Below are positions 43,795 to 54,527 of a stretch of DNA of 64,000 nt, one piece after another (position 1 is the stretch's first letter; the number at the start of each line of letters is the position of its first letter). The stretch is from Mumia xiangluensis (GTDB lineage Bacteria > Actinomycetota > Actinomycetes > Propionibacteriales > Nocardioidaceae): positions 290,310-354,309 of the forward strand of contig NZ_WJYO01000007.1 of NCBI RefSeq assembly GCF_010994095.1, given 5' to 3'. Below the pieces are notes generated by a model. That model searched no databases. It saw nothing but the letters and a program-made list of their open reading frames with translations, and was not told the origin of the DNA. The position numbers and the translations under genes are program-made.

Positions 43795-45021
43795 ATGAGC
43801 GGTCCACCGGTTGCGCGCCGTCTCGCGCTGGGTCTGGCGGCCGCGCTGGTGCTGGTCGGTTGCTCGGAAGGGGCTCCGCGTACGGCGCCGGAGCGGTCTG
43901 CGTCGACGGCGACCGCGTCGGCTCCTCCCACCCCGACCACCCCGACGACGCCGTCGCCCGCACCGTCGGCGTCCACGGCTGCTGACCCGGCGCTGGCCGG
44001 GCTCACGTTCGCCCAGGTCGTCGGCCAGGTGTTCATGACGGGCACCGAGGCGTCGACGGCCGACGAGGCCACGCTCGACGCGATCCGGGACCACCACGTC
44101 GGCAACGTGATGCTCCGCGGACGTAGCGGAGCGGGGGTCGCGCAGACGGCCCGGGTCGCCCGCAGGCTGCAGGCCGAGGTCGATGCCGACTCGACCGGTT
44201 CGGTGCGGCTCCTGGTGTCGACCGACCAGGAGGGCGGGCTCGTCCAGGTGCTGCGCGGGCCCGGCTTCAGCGACATCCCGTCGGCGCTGACCCAGGGGAC
44301 GTGGTCAGCGACGACGCTGCAGCGGCGCGCGACGACGTGGGGCCGACAGCTGCGCGCCGCCGGGGTCGACCTGAACCTCGCCCCCGTGCTCGACACCGTC
44401 CCGAACCCGCGCTTCGCGCCGCGCAACGCCCCGATCGGCGCGTTCGACCGTCAGTACGGCTTCACTCCCGCCGAGGTGTCCCGCAAAGGCCTCGCGTTCC
44501 TCGCCGGGATGGAGCGCGCCGGCGTGATCGGATCCGTGAAGCACTTCCCCGGACTCGGGCGGGTCACCGCGAACACCGACACCACCGGCGACGTGCACGA
44601 CACGCAGACGCACGCCGACGACCCGTACCTCCAGCCGTTCGAGGACGCCATCGCCGCGGGCGCTCGCACCGTCATGATGTCGACGGCGATCTACGACCGG
44701 ATCGATCCGCGCGAGCCCGCGGCGTTCTCGCGGCCGATCATCACCGGGCTCCTCCGCGACGACCTCGGGTTCACCGGGGTCGTCATCTCCGACGACCTCT
44801 CCGCCGCGGCGCAGGTGTCGGACCGGCCGCCGGGGCAGCGCGCCGTGGACTTCCTACGCGCGGGAGGCGACCTGGTTCTCGCGGTGGACCCCGCGCAGAT
44901 GAGGACGATGACGGAGGCCGTCGCGGCACAGGCGGGCAAGGACCCGGCGTTCCGCGCCCGCGTCTACGAGTCAGCGGGTCGCGTGGTCGCGCTCAAGCGA
45001 GCCCCCTCCCCCGCTGGTTGA
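43795..45021 (+). CDS. lipoprotein beta-N-acetylhexosaminidase-like, glycoside hydrolase family 3
   Basis: 408 residues with a lipoprotein signal peptide (lipobox LVGC, Cys23), a Thr/Pro/Ser linker (about 25-62), then the GH3 barrel: FMTGTE, LLVSTDQEGGLVQVLRGPGF, AGVDLNLAPVLDT, SVKHFPGLGRVTANTDTT, and the nucleophile Asp in VISDDLSA. This is the NagZ-type single-domain form, acting on N-acetylglucosaminides such as wall fragments. TAGCCT 7 nt before the ATG suggests a leaderless transcript. The C-terminus and stop lie in the first copy of a repeat array. Confidence 0.9.
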   Translation: MSGPPVARRLALGLAAALVLVGCSEGAPRTAPERSASTATASAPPTPTTPTTPSPAPSASTAADPALAGLTFAQVVGQVFMTGTEASTADEATLDAIRDHHVGNVMLRGRSGAGVAQTARVARRLQAEVDADSTGSVRLLVSTDQEGGLVQVLRGPGFSDIPSALTQGTWSATTLQRRATTWGRQLRAAGVDLNLAPVLDTVPNPRFAPRNAPIGAFDRQYGFTPAEVSRKGLAFLAGMERAGVIGSVKHFPGLGRVTANTDTTGDVHDTQTHADDPYLQPFEDAIAAGARTVMMSTAIYDRIDPREPAAFSRPIITGLLRDDLGFTGVVISDDLSAAAQVSDRPPGQRAVDFLRAGGDLVLAVDPAQMRTMTEAVAAQAGKDPAFRARVYESAGRVVALKRAPSPAG

Positions 45022-45163
45022 GCGAGCCCCCGTCCCGCTGGTTGAGCGAATCCCCGTCCGCTGGTTGAGCGAGCCCCCGTCCCGCTGGTTGAGCGAGTCC
45101 CCTCCCCCGTTGGTTGAGCGAATCCGCGGCCCGCTGGTTGAGCGAGCGAAGCGAGTCGAAACC
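45012..45163. repeat. array of six interspersed-type repeats (CGCTGGTTGAGCGA)
   Basis: Six copies of CGCTGGTTGAGCGA start at about 45012, 45036, 45059, 45083, 45108 (one change) and 45132, so the period is 23-25 bp. The last copy continues as AGCGAGCGAAGCGAGTCGAAACC. The long form resembles a short repeat I know to be scattered in intergenic regions of many actinobacteria. It fills the gap between two convergent genes. Confidence 0.85.
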
Positions 45164-46897
45164 TCACCGGTCCCGCATCCTCCGGAACAGGTTCGTTCGC
45201 GCCAGGTCGAGCACCTCGTCGCCACGGCCGGAGAGCACGGTCTTGAGCGCGTACAGGGTGAACCCCTTGGCCTGGGCTGCGGTGATGGCCGGCGGGATCG
45301 ACAGCTCCTGCCGGGCGACCGTCACCTCCACCAGCGCCGGTCCCGGCGTGTCGAACGCGTCGGCGATCGCGGCCGGGAGCCGGTCGGGCTGGTCGACCCG
45401 CTCGCCGTGCATCCCCATCGCGCGGGCGATCGCCGCGAAGCTCGGGTTGGTCAGGCCCGTGCCGAAGTTGACGATCCCGGCAGCCTTCATCTCCAGCTCG
45501 ACGAAAGCCAGCGACGAGTTGTTGAGCACGACGACCTTTACGGGGAGCCGCTGCTGGCCCAGCGTGATGAGGTCGCCGAGAAGCATCGAGAGCCCGCCGT
45601 CCCCGCACAACGCCACCACCTGCCGGTCCGGGAACGCGGCCTGCGCGCCGATGGCGTGACCGAGCGCGTTGGCCATCGTCCCGTGCGTGAACGAGCCGAC
45701 CAGCGACCTCCGCCCGTTCATCCGCAGGTAGCGCGCTGCCCACACCACGGGCGTACCGACGTCGCAGGTGAAGACCGCGTCCGCGGTCGCCGTCTCGGAG
45801 ACCGTCCGCGCGACGTACTGCGGGTGGAGCGGCCCTTCCTTGCCGGGCGACGCGAGCTCGTCGAGACCCTTGCGTGCCTTGGCGTAGTGCTCCAGCATCG
45901 TCCGCAGGTGGGCGTCGTCGCTGCGCGGTTCGATCAGCGGCGTCAGTGCGCGCAGGGTGTCGCCGACGTCGCCGACGAGCCCGAGCGTGACGGGGGTCCG
46001 CCTCCCGATCTGCTCGCCCCGCAGGTCGACCTGCACGACGGCGGCGTCCTCGGGGAAGAACTGCGGGTACGGGAAGTCGGTGCCGAGCATCAGGAGCGCG
46101 TCGCACGCCTCCATCGCTCGATAGCCCGACGAGAAGCCGAGCAGCCCGGTCATGCCCACGTCGTACGGGTTGTCGTGCTCGACGTACTCCTTGCCGCGCA
46201 TCGCGTGGACGATCGGCGCCTTCAGCGACTCGGCGACGGCGAGGAGCTCGTCGTGCGCCCCCGCACAACCGGCGCCTGCGAGGATCGTGACCTTCTCGGC
46301 GCTCCCGAGGAGCTCCGCGGCGCGTCGCAGGTCGCGTTCGTCGGGTACGACGCGCGAGCGAGGTGTCTCGATGGCGGTCGGGGGGCGCCGCCCCGCCGCG
46401 TCGGCCTGCATGATGTCGCCGGGCACCACGACCACCGCGACGCCGCGCTCAGCCACCGCCGTACGGAAGGCGATCTCGAGGATCCTCGGCAGCTGCTCCG
46501 GGACGCCCGCCATCTCGCAGTAGACCGAGCACTCGCGGAACAGCTCCTGCGGGTGCGTCTCCTGGAAGTAGCCGCTGCCGATCTCGCTGCTCGGGATGTG
46601 GGAGGCGATCGCCACGACCGGCACGCGACTCCTCTGGGCGTCGAACAGCCCGTTGATCAGGTGGAGGTTGCCGGGTCCGCAGCTGGCGGCGACCACGGCG
46701 ACCTCACCGGTGAGGTGCGCGTCGGCGGCCGCGGCGAGCGCGGCGACCTCCTCGTGGCGCACGTGGACCCAGTCCAGGCTCCCGTCCTTGCGCAGCGCGT
46801 CGGTGAACGCGTTGAGCGAGTCCCCCGGCAGCCCGTAGACGCGAGTCACCCCGGCGGCCTTCACCGTCTCGATCATCACCTCGGCGGTGGTGGGCAT
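45164..46897 (-). CDS. poxB: ThDP-dependent pyruvate oxidase / pyruvate:quinone oxidoreductase
   Basis: 577 residues with the three-domain ThDP enzyme layout. N-terminal PYR domain: VYGLPGDSLNAFTDAL, HEEVAALAAAADAHLTG, SCGPGNLHLINGLFDA. Central FAD/NAD-like domain: ILAGAGCAGAHDELLAVAESLKAPIVHAMRGK. C-terminal PP domain: GDGGLSMLLGDLITLGQQRLPVKVVVLNNSSLAFVELEM. The best match by memory is E. coli PoxB (572 residues), which decarboxylates pyruvate to acetate at the membrane. GAGGAG lies 5 nt before the ATG. Alternative ThDP oxidases are possible. Confidence 0.85.
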   Translation of the reverse strand: MPTTAEVMIETVKAAGVTRVYGLPGDSLNAFTDALRKDGSLDWVHVRHEEVAALAAAADAHLTGEVAVVAASCGPGNLHLINGLFDAQRSRVPVVAIASHIPSSEIGSGYFQETHPQELFRECSVYCEMAGVPEQLPRILEIAFRTAVAERGVAVVVVPGDIMQADAAGRRPPTAIETPRSRVVPDERDLRRAAELLGSAEKVTILAGAGCAGAHDELLAVAESLKAPIVHAMRGKEYVEHDNPYDVGMTGLLGFSSGYRAMEACDALLMLGTDFPYPQFFPEDAAVVQVDLRGEQIGRRTPVTLGLVGDVGDTLRALTPLIEPRSDDAHLRTMLEHYAKARKGLDELASPGKEGPLHPQYVARTVSETATADAVFTCDVGTPVVWAARYLRMNGRRSLVGSFTHGTMANALGHAIGAQAAFPDRQVVALCGDGGLSMLLGDLITLGQQRLPVKVVVLNNSSLAFVELEMKAAGIVNFGTGLTNPSFAAIARAMGMHGERVDQPDRLPAAIADAFDTPGPALVEVTVARQELSIPPAITAAQAKGFTLYALKTVLSGRGDEVLDLARTNLFRRMRDR

Positions 46898-46998
46898 GGA
46901 GGCTCCTCGGCGTCGCGTGAGTGGGTCCGCCTCCATCGTCACACCGCCGCGCCGACCCGTCAGGAATCAACGTCCCCGGCGCCGGCGTTGACCAGTGC

Positions 46999-47325
46999 GT
47001 GGATGCTGCCGCGCTCGCCGACCGCCTCGCTCGGGTGACCGAGCAGCTCGACGTCCTCCGACGCGACCACGCAGCGATCATCGCGGCCTCGGCGGCGTCC
47101 AACGCCGACGACGAGCACGATCCCGAGGGGGCGACCATCGCCTGGGAGCGCGAGCAGGTCGCGGCGCTCGTCGCACGGCTGGAGTCCGAGCGGGACGAGC
47201 TGACCGAGGCGGCGGCGCGGATCGCGACCGGCGCCTACGGGACGTGCGAGAGGTGCGGGCGCGCGATCCCCCGCGAGCGGCTCGCCGTACGACCGGCGGC
47301 CCGCACCTGCGTCGACTGCGGCTGA
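46999..47325 (+). CDS. TraR/DksA-type C4 zinc finger protein
   Basis: About 108 residues from the GTG at 46999; an earlier in-frame GTG at 46921 is possible but would begin with a low-complexity segment. A helical coiled-coil (about 5-80) leads to the C4 zinc finger CERCGRAIPRERLAVRPAARTCVDC. This resembles DksA/TraR proteins that bind the RNA polymerase secondary channel, or the shorter YteA-like proteins. It is divergent from poxB. Confidence 0.82.
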   Translation: MDAAALADRLARVTEQLDVLRRDHAAIIAASAASNADDEHDPEGATIAWEREQVAALVARLESERDELTEAAARIATGAYGTCERCGRAIPRERLAVRPAARTCVDCG

Positions 47326-47586
47326 TCAGCCCTTGCGGTTCGCGGCGACCCGGCTGCCGAGGAACGCGGTGTAGGCGACGAGGCCGACGGCCGCGAGCTT
47401 GCGCGTACGGCGGGAGACCAGGCCGAGCCCGAGCGCGACCTCGGTCGCCCCGTTGCGCTTGATCCACTCGGCCGTGTTCTGCGGGAAGGCGGCCTGGTTG
47501 ATCGACGCGAACGCCTGCGGCGTGACGAAGTGGGCGGCGCCCGTAGCAGCGATCACGGTGCCGGCGAGCGGGGCGAGCTTGGACAT
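47326..47586 (-). CDS. small DoxX-like membrane protein
   Basis: 86 residues with hydrophobic stretches at about 5-20, 47-60 and 64-80. The pattern HFVTPQAFASINQAAFPQNTAEWIKRNGATEVALGLGLV resembles short DoxX-like proteins. Function unknown. GAGGAG lies 7 nt upstream of the ATG. Convergent with the zinc finger gene, divergent from the gene at 47700. Confidence 0.65.
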   Translation of the reverse strand: MSKLAPLAGTVIAATGAAHFVTPQAFASINQAAFPQNTAEWIKRNGATEVALGLGLVSRRTRKLAAVGLVAYTAFLGSRVAANRKG

Positions 47587-47614
47587 GCGCTTCTCCTCGA
47601 GTAGGGGACGATCG

Positions 47615-47631
47615 TGACAGTACCGGTGTCA
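47615..47631. promoter_or_regulatory. dyad TGACA-N7-TGTCA in a divergent promoter region
   Basis: A five-base inverted repeat with 7-nt spacing sits in the 113-nt gap between the DoxX-like gene and the gene at 47700, in the position of a shared operator. No regulator is encoded next to it. Confidence 0.25.
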
Positions 47632-47699
47632 TATCGAGGTGACAAGACGCTGCGCACACCCGTCGACCTACGCTGGGTGTGAGACCAAGGAGGAACGCC

Positions 47700-47987
47700 G
47701 TGGGTGTGTTTCGCAGCAAGGGGACGCAGGACGAGGTGACGAGCACCGCGTCGGGACAGCCGTACGATCCGGAGCGCACCGCCGTCACGTCCGTGACCGC
47801 GTCGACCGAGTTCGGCGTCACCTGGCAGATCGACCCGTCGTCCCCCCGCCCCGCGGATCCGGAGCCTGTCGAGGAGAACACTCCCGAGCCTGGCGAGCCC
47901 CCGGCCGACGAGCTCGCCGACTCGCTCGGGCAGTGGCTGCGGTCGCGCACCCAGGGTGACGCCGACGGCGCGAAGGTCAAGAAGTAG
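47700..47987 (+). CDS. small acidic hypothetical protein
   Basis: 95 residues from the GTG at 47700, with a strong AAGGAGG site 6-7 nt upstream. The sequence is soluble, low-complexity, Pro/Glu-rich in the middle (DPSSPRPADPEPVEENTPEPGEPPADE) and ends in KVKK. The family is not recognised. The CotH-like gene starts 3 nt after its stop, so the two are cotranscribed. Confidence 0.6.
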   Translation: MGVFRSKGTQDEVTSTASGQPYDPERTAVTSVTASTEFGVTWQIDPSSPRPADPEPVEENTPEPGEPPADELADSLGQWLRSRTQGDADGAKVKK

Positions 47988-47990
47988 CCC

Positions 47991-49919
<1,929 letters not shown>

Positions 49920-50858
49920 CTACACCTCGACGTCGGGCGGGACGAGCGGCGGGCGTACGGCGTCAGCGATGCGGGCGACCGCACGCGGGAGGTCGGCGAC
50001 CTGCTCGATGACAACCTCGCGGGTCGGCTCGGGCACGAGTGTCCGACGCCATCCGGGTCCGCCGATCAGGACGAGCAGCGGGGCCGCGGCTTCCTGCTGG
50101 AGGGTCTGGAGGAGGCCCGCGTCGGCGCGACGCATCGATGCCCAGACGAAGGCGACCCGAGGCCGGGACCGGACGACCTCGTCGACCATGGACGGTGCCG
50201 GGACACGCCCTCCCAGCGACCTGCTGGCCACACCCGACTCGGCCAGCGCCGCCGACAGTGCGGCGACAGGGAGTGAGTGCTGCTCCTCCTCCGCGGTGGC
50301 GAGAAGGACGTCGGTGTCGCGGCCGGCACGGGTGCGCGGCTCGGCGCGTACGGCCGCTCCCCGCAGGGCCGTCGTGATCACCTCGGTGACGAGGTGCTCG
50401 CCGGCGATCCCGAACGCGGGATCGCGCCACCGCTCCCCGGCCGCCTGCAGGAGGGGCACGAGGACCTCGTCCCAGGCACGCATCACTCCGCGACGGGCGA
50501 TCACCCGGCCGACGTGCCGGACCATGACCGCCGTGTCCCCGCGTGCACCGGCGGCGAGGAGCACGGACACCAGCTCGCCGCTGATCAGCTCCTGCGCGCT
50601 GCCGAGACCGACGGGTGAGACGTGCGGATCTGCACGGACCGCCTCGACCGCGAGCTGGGGAGACATCCCGTCACCCACCAGCCGCACGACGACAGAGAGT
50701 CGGCCGACGTCCTCCTCCGAGTAGCGCCGGTGCCCGCCGGTGCTTCGCCCCGAAGGCGCGAGTCCGTAACGGCGCTCCCAGGTCCGAAGGGTTGCTGTGG
50801 GAACGCCGAGGCGAAGCGCGACTGCCTGCACGCTCAGTCCCTCAGGAGGGGGTGGCAT
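49920..50858 (-). CDS. MerR-family regulator with B12-binding domain (CarH/LitR-like)
   Basis: 312 residues from the ATG at 50856-50858, with AGAGG 6 nt upstream. The MerR helix-turn-helix (about 7-75) has RTWERRYGLAPSGRSTGGHRRYSEEDV. The cap/four-helix region carries Trp144 and Glu154-His155, an exact W-x9-EH motif of CarH/LitR proteins that sense light through adenosylcobalamin. A Rossmann-like B12 domain follows with His194 in EEQHSLPVAAL, the probable lower ligand, though the usual Gly of DxHxxG is Pro. It is divergent from whiB. Confidence 0.85.
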   Translation of the reverse strand: MPPPPEGLSVQAVALRLGVPTATLRTWERRYGLAPSGRSTGGHRRYSEEDVGRLSVVVRLVGDGMSPQLAVEAVRADPHVSPVGLGSAQELISGELVSVLLAAGARGDTAVMVRHVGRVIARRGVMRAWDEVLVPLLQAAGERWRDPAFGIAGEHLVTEVITTALRGAAVRAEPRTRAGRDTDVLLATAEEEQHSLPVAALSAALAESGVASRSLGGRVPAPSMVDEVVRSRPRVAFVWASMRRADAGLLQTLQQEAAAPLLVLIGGPGWRRTLVPEPTREVVIEQVADLPRAVARIADAVRPPLVPPDVEV

Positions 50859-50889
50859 CCAGCACCTCTCGTCGACAGCTTCCGGCCAG

Positions 50890-50895
50890 AGTATA
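50890..50895 (-). promoter_or_regulatory. -10 element (TATACT) of the CarH-like gene
   Basis: TATACT on the minus strand matches the -10 consensus at five of six positions and lies 31 nt upstream of the start codon. The flanking GTTTATACTC is one of the most AT-rich spots nearby. No convincing -35 is seen, as expected if an activator or alternative sigma is used. Confidence 0.5.
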
Positions 50896-51058
50896 AACCT
50901 CGTCACGAAATATCAGATCTGAAGCGTTTAGCCCTGCGCGCCGCTGGGTACACGCCCTACGAGGACAGGGTTCTTCTGGTCAAAAACGATTCACCGATGT
51001 TGGCACGTGAACAAGTTATCGTGCTAAGTTCGTACCTCAGTTTTGGAAGGAGCGCAGC

Positions 51059-51361
51059 ATGAACAGCACGATCTCTCGTCTGCCGGCGCCGGCGATCGAG
51101 TCGTATGAGTGGCAGTTCGACGGAGCCTGCCGTGGCGCCGACGAAGCAATCTTCTTCAGCCCGGAGGACGAGCGCGGCTCGAAGCGCCTCGCCCGTGAGG
51201 CGAAGGCCAAGGAATTCTGCACCGTGTGCCCGGTCGTCGCCGCGTGCCTCGAGCACGCGCTGCGCGTGCGGGAGCCGTTCGGCGTGTGGGGCGGACTCAA
51301 CACCCGTGAACGCAACGACCTGATCGCCAGCGGCAGCAGCAGGGTCCGGCACGCCAGCTGA
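51059..51361 (+). CDS. WhiB-family Fe-S transcriptional regulator
   Basis: 100 residues. Four cluster-binding Cys: Cys24 (FDGACRG), Cys54 and Cys57 (FCTVCPV), Cys63 (AACLEHAL). Then the beta-turn motif GVWGGL (75-80) and a basic tail (TRERNDLIASGSSRVRH). WhiB proteins bind sigma factor region 4 through a [4Fe-4S] cluster. AAGGAG lies upstream of the ATG. The sequence resembles WhiB1/WblE-type members but subgroup is not certain. Confidence 0.95.
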   Translation: MNSTISRLPAPAIESYEWQFDGACRGADEAIFFSPEDERGSKRLAREAKAKEFCTVCPVVAACLEHALRVREPFGVWGGLNTRERNDLIASGSSRVRHAS

Positions 51362-51397
51362 GCCAGCGCGGCGCAGCCGCAGCGGGCCCGCCACAAT

Positions 51398-51432
51398 CTG
51401 GCGAGCCGCTCGATTCTCGGGCGGCTCGCCAG
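51398..51432 (+). terminator. terminator after whiB
   Basis: A perfect 12-bp inverted repeat (CTGGCGAGCCGC and its complement, 51398-51409 with 51421-51432) with an 11-nt loop, followed by TTGTCT. It lies 37 nt after the whiB stop. Confidence 0.8.
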
Positions 51433-51537
51433 TTGTCTGCCCAGACGCGGCGCCGCGGGGCCCCGCGGCCGACCTGTACCACTGTTAGTCTGACGCGAGG
51501 TCGGGCCAGGTGACGCCCGCCGACTCGAGGTGCCTGC

Positions 51538-53109
51538 ATGCCTGAACGCTCTGCCCACCCCCGACACCGGCCGTCCCGGTCGGTCCCCGTTCTTGTCTCC
51601 GTCGTCCTCGGGGCGACGGCGCTCGTGAGCGTACCGGCGCACGCCGCGGACACTGGCTCGGTGAGCGGTCGCGTACTCCTACAGCCGGTCGGTGGTGCCG
51701 CAACGCCTGCGGCGGGCATCACCATCGAGGTGTCTACCGTCAACGCTCCCTACGATGTCGTCGCGGAGGTCGACACCGAGGCGGACGGCAGCTTCACGGT
51801 GCCCGGCCTCGCCGACAACACCTACCTCGTTCGCGCCTCCGACGCCGTGGCGCCCTACGCCGACGAGTACTACGGCAACGCGTGGAAACCCATCAGCGGC
51901 ACCCGGACCAGGCTCAGAGGACAAGACGCCACCCTCGACGACATCGTGCTGGAGCCGGCGGGTTTCGTGCGCGGCGTCGTCGAAGACGAGCGCGGCTCGC
52001 CCGTCCCGGCGACCATCTCCATCACCGAGATGGACGGGGAAGTGGTCGGTCACACTGAACACTTCCAGACCGAACCCGACGGATCGTTCGACACCCGCGA
52101 GGCCGGATTGTCGGACCTCGTCGCCGGTGGATACCGGATCCAGGCGAGCGCGGGCAAGAATGCCGACGGCTACCCCTACGACTGGCCGACGGCAGCGGTC
52201 AACGTCGCGCCGGGGCAGGAGTCCGTCGCCGACCTTCAGGTCTCCGTACTCTCGACCGTCGACTTCACCGTCATCGGACCGGACGGGACGCCGCTCCCCC
52301 ACGCTCTCGTCATCGTGTACGACTTCGTCGGCGGCCGGTGGTCAGAGGGACACGCCGGTCGCACTGCCGCCGACGCAACGGGCCACTTCCGCTCGGCGAG
52401 CCGCACAGGCAAGTTCAAGTACCTCTTCGCCGTTCCGGAAGCGGGCTACTCGGGGCCGCCCGCCGTCGCCGAGTACTGGCAGGATGCCTACACGCTGGCC
52501 GAAGCGACGCCCATCGACCTCGGTGGGCCGGAAAGTCACCGCGAGTTCACCGTGCAGCTCGGTCCGGCACCGAGGATCACCGCAGGAACGCCAACCATCT
52601 CCGGGGCCGCCCGCACAGGCTCGACGCTGCGCGCCAGTCTGGGCCGGTGGGCACCCACAGCGCTCCACTTCCGATACCAGTGGCGCGCGAACGGCACCGC
52701 GATCCCCGGTGCCACCTCATCCGCCCTTCGGCTCACCAACGCGCACGCGGGCAAGCGGATCTCCGTCCAGGTGACAGCCACCAAGAAAGGTCACGTCACC
52801 GCCACTCGCACGTCGGCGACGACCTCCCCGTCGATCGGTGTCCTCACAGCACGCGTCCCGAAGATCTCCGGCAAGGCCGCCCAGGGCAAGAAGCTCAGAG
52901 CGCACACCAGGTCCTGGGGTCCTGGCAAGGTGACTCTACGTTTCCGCTGGTATCGCAACGGCAAGCCGATCCCGCACGCGACCCACAAGACGTACCGACT
53001 GACGAAGAAGGACGTCGGCAAGCGCATCCGCGTCAAGGTCACCGGCAAGCGAGGCTCGTACGCCACCAGCAGCCGGTCGAGCAGGAAGACCGCAAAGGTC
53101 AGGCGCTGA
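51538..53109 (+). CDS. secreted protein with carboxypeptidase-regulatory-like and Ig-like domains
   Basis: 523 residues with a signal peptide (about 1-36, ending VSVPAHA). Three beta-sandwich units follow: VSGRVLLQPVGG...DTEADGSFTVPGLADNTYLVRA (about 40-140), GFVRGVVEDERGSPVPATISITEMDG (about 141-230) and DFTVIGPDGTPLPHALVIVYD (about 235-335). Two C-terminal Ig-like repeats share the pattern ...LRASLGRWAPTALHFRYQWRANGTAIPGATSSALRLTNAHAGKRISVQV and are very Lys/Arg-rich. No enzyme motif. Probably a surface or secreted adhesin-like protein. Confidence 0.75.
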   Translation: MPERSAHPRHRPSRSVPVLVSVVLGATALVSVPAHAADTGSVSGRVLLQPVGGAATPAAGITIEVSTVNAPYDVVAEVDTEADGSFTVPGLADNTYLVRASDAVAPYADEYYGNAWKPISGTRTRLRGQDATLDDIVLEPAGFVRGVVEDERGSPVPATISITEMDGEVVGHTEHFQTEPDGSFDTREAGLSDLVAGGYRIQASAGKNADGYPYDWPTAAVNVAPGQESVADLQVSVLSTVDFTVIGPDGTPLPHALVIVYDFVGGRWSEGHAGRTAADATGHFRSASRTGKFKYLFAVPEAGYSGPPAVAEYWQDAYTLAEATPIDLGGPESHREFTVQLGPAPRITAGTPTISGAARTGSTLRASLGRWAPTALHFRYQWRANGTAIPGATSSALRLTNAHAGKRISVQVTATKKGHVTATRTSATTSPSIGVLTARVPKISGKAAQGKKLRAHTRSWGPGKVTLRFRWYRNGKPIPHATHKTYRLTKKDVGKRIRVKVTGKRGSYATSSRSSRKTAKVRR

Positions 53110-53130
53110 TCGATCCGACCTACAACGCAG

Positions 53131-53166
53131 CGAAGGCCGGATCCTCGATCGAGGATCCGGCCTTCG
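53131..53166. terminator. bidirectional terminator between the Ig-like gene and ssrA
   Basis: A 36-bp perfect palindrome (stem CGAAGGCCGGATCCTCGA and its complement, with no unpaired base). It lies 22 nt after the plus-strand gene and 14 nt past the 3' end of the minus-strand tmRNA, so it can serve both. Confidence 0.85.
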
Positions 53167-53179
53167 TGCGTGGTTTTCG

Positions 53180-53548
53180 TGGAGCTGGCGGGAATCGAAC
53201 CCGCGTCCTTCAGCGCAGGACCAGGACTTCTCCGAGCGCAGTCTGCGATGTCGTGTTCTCAGCCCCGACGCTCGCGCAGACGCGTCGTCGACAGGCTCAG
53301 TCGCTGTGAATGTCCCCTGTCAGTCCCGCGACCGGACTAACAGAGCAAGCCTCCTAGCTGAGGCCGGTTACTGGGACGGAGGCGTTCCCAGGCCGACCCT
53401 CCGCTTAGCTCGCCTCAGGCGGCGAGAGCGAAGTCAGTGCGCTTAGAATCGGCACTTGTTGGTTTCCAAGGAACGTTTACGAGATGACCTTGGATTCTCG
53501 GCTCGCTTCTCCTGATGCGTACGACCAAAGTCGAAACCGATCAGCCCC
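53180..53548 (-). ncRNA. ssrA: transfer-messenger RNA (tmRNA)
   Basis: Rescues stalled ribosomes with SmpB. On the minus strand the 5' end reads GGGGCTGATCGGTTTCGAC and the 3' end GGTTCGATTCCCGCCAGCTCCA, forming the tRNA-like domain (acceptor GGGGCTG with CAGCTCC, T arm present). The tag frame at 53415-53453 encodes ADSKRTDFALAA followed by TGA; the ALAA end is the usual proteolysis signal. CCA is not encoded (genomic CGA). About 369 nt. Confidence 0.96.
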
Positions 53549-53630
53549 GCTGTGTAGTTGTCTCCCGAAGGATACCTGGTCCAACGGCTGGACGACGACC
53601 GCTATTCCGCGGGCCGCCCGATCCCGGCGC

Positions 53631-54527
53631 TCAGGCGTCGAACAGCCGCAGCCCGTTGCGCCACAGCACGTCGCGGAGCCAGTCCTCGCCGAGGTCGAGG
53701 CGCGCCAGCGACTCGACCTGGTGGGCGTACGAGTACGGGATGTTGGGGAAGTCCGACCCGAGGAGCACACGCGACTGGAGGTCGAGCAGCCGCGGCATCA
53801 GGTCGCGAGGGTACGGCGTCGCCTCCTCCGTGAAGTCGGTGAACACCATCGTGGTGTCGAGCCGCACGTTCGGGTACTTCTCCGCCATCACGAGGAAGTC
53901 CTCGTACTCGGGGATCCCCATGTGGGCGACGATCATCGGCAGGGTCGGGTACGCGGCCAGAACGCGGCCGATCAGCTCGGGACCGGTGTACGTCCCTGGT
54001 GCCGGACCGGAGCCGGCGTGCACGACGACCGGGACCTGGGCATCGGCGATCGCGCCCCAGACGGGGTCGAGCAGCGGATCCGTGGGATCGAAGTCCCCGA
54101 CCTGGATGTGGGTCTTGAAGATCTCGACGCCCTCCGAGATGGCGCGACGGACGTACGCCCCCGCCTCGGGCTCCGGGTAGAACGTGGCGGACCGGAGCGC
54201 GTTGCCGTTGCCCTTCGCGAACTCCGCGGCCCAGTCGTTGAGGAACTCCGACATGCCGGGCTTGTGGGCGTACGGGAGCGCCGAGTAGCGCAGCACACCG
54301 ATGCTGCCGAGGTAGTCGACGCGCTCCTCGACCGGGAAGCGGTAGCGGATCGGCCACTCGCGCCCGGTCATCGGACCGACCGCGTCGAAGTAGGACCAGA
54401 CCTTGTCCATCACGCGCGGCGGGAGGAAGTGGACGTGGACGTCGAAGAGGCCGGGGATGCCCAGCTCGGAGACGAACGCGGGCAGCTCCTCGTCCTGAAG
54501 GCCAGCGCTCTCCGAGGTCGCGGTCAT
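53631..54527 (-). CDS. amidohydrolase-family protein (amidohydrolase 2)
   Basis: 298 residues, TIM-barrel metal hydrolase. The N-terminal motif DVHVHF, then [56 protein letters not shown] and the final Asp in [13 protein letters not shown] are the expected metal/catalytic positions, as in ACMSD-like enzymes. The substrate is unknown. The ATG overlaps the smpB stop by 4 nt, so it is translated with smpB; the tmRNA gene lies just downstream. Confidence 0.9.
   Translation of the reverse strand: MTATSESAGLQDEELPAFVSELGIPGLFDVHVHFLPPRVMDKVWSYFDAVGPMTGREWPIRYRFPVEERVDYLGSIGVLRYSALPYAHKPGMSEFLNDWAAEFAKGNGNALRSATFYPEPEAGAYVRRAISEGVEIFKTHIQVGDFDPTDPLLDPVWGAIADAQVPVVVHAGSGPAPGTYTGPELIGRVLAAYPTLPMIVAHMGIPEYEDFLVMAEKYPNVRLDTTMVFTDFTEEATPYPRDLMPRLLDLQSRVLLGSDFPNIPYSYAHQVESLARLDLGEDWLRDVLWRNGLRLFDA

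Noticed and set aside
45022..45163. CRISPR array reading of the repeats
   Set aside because: Repeat units are 14 bp with only 9-11 nt between copies, the intervening parts are C-rich and similar, and there are no cas genes.
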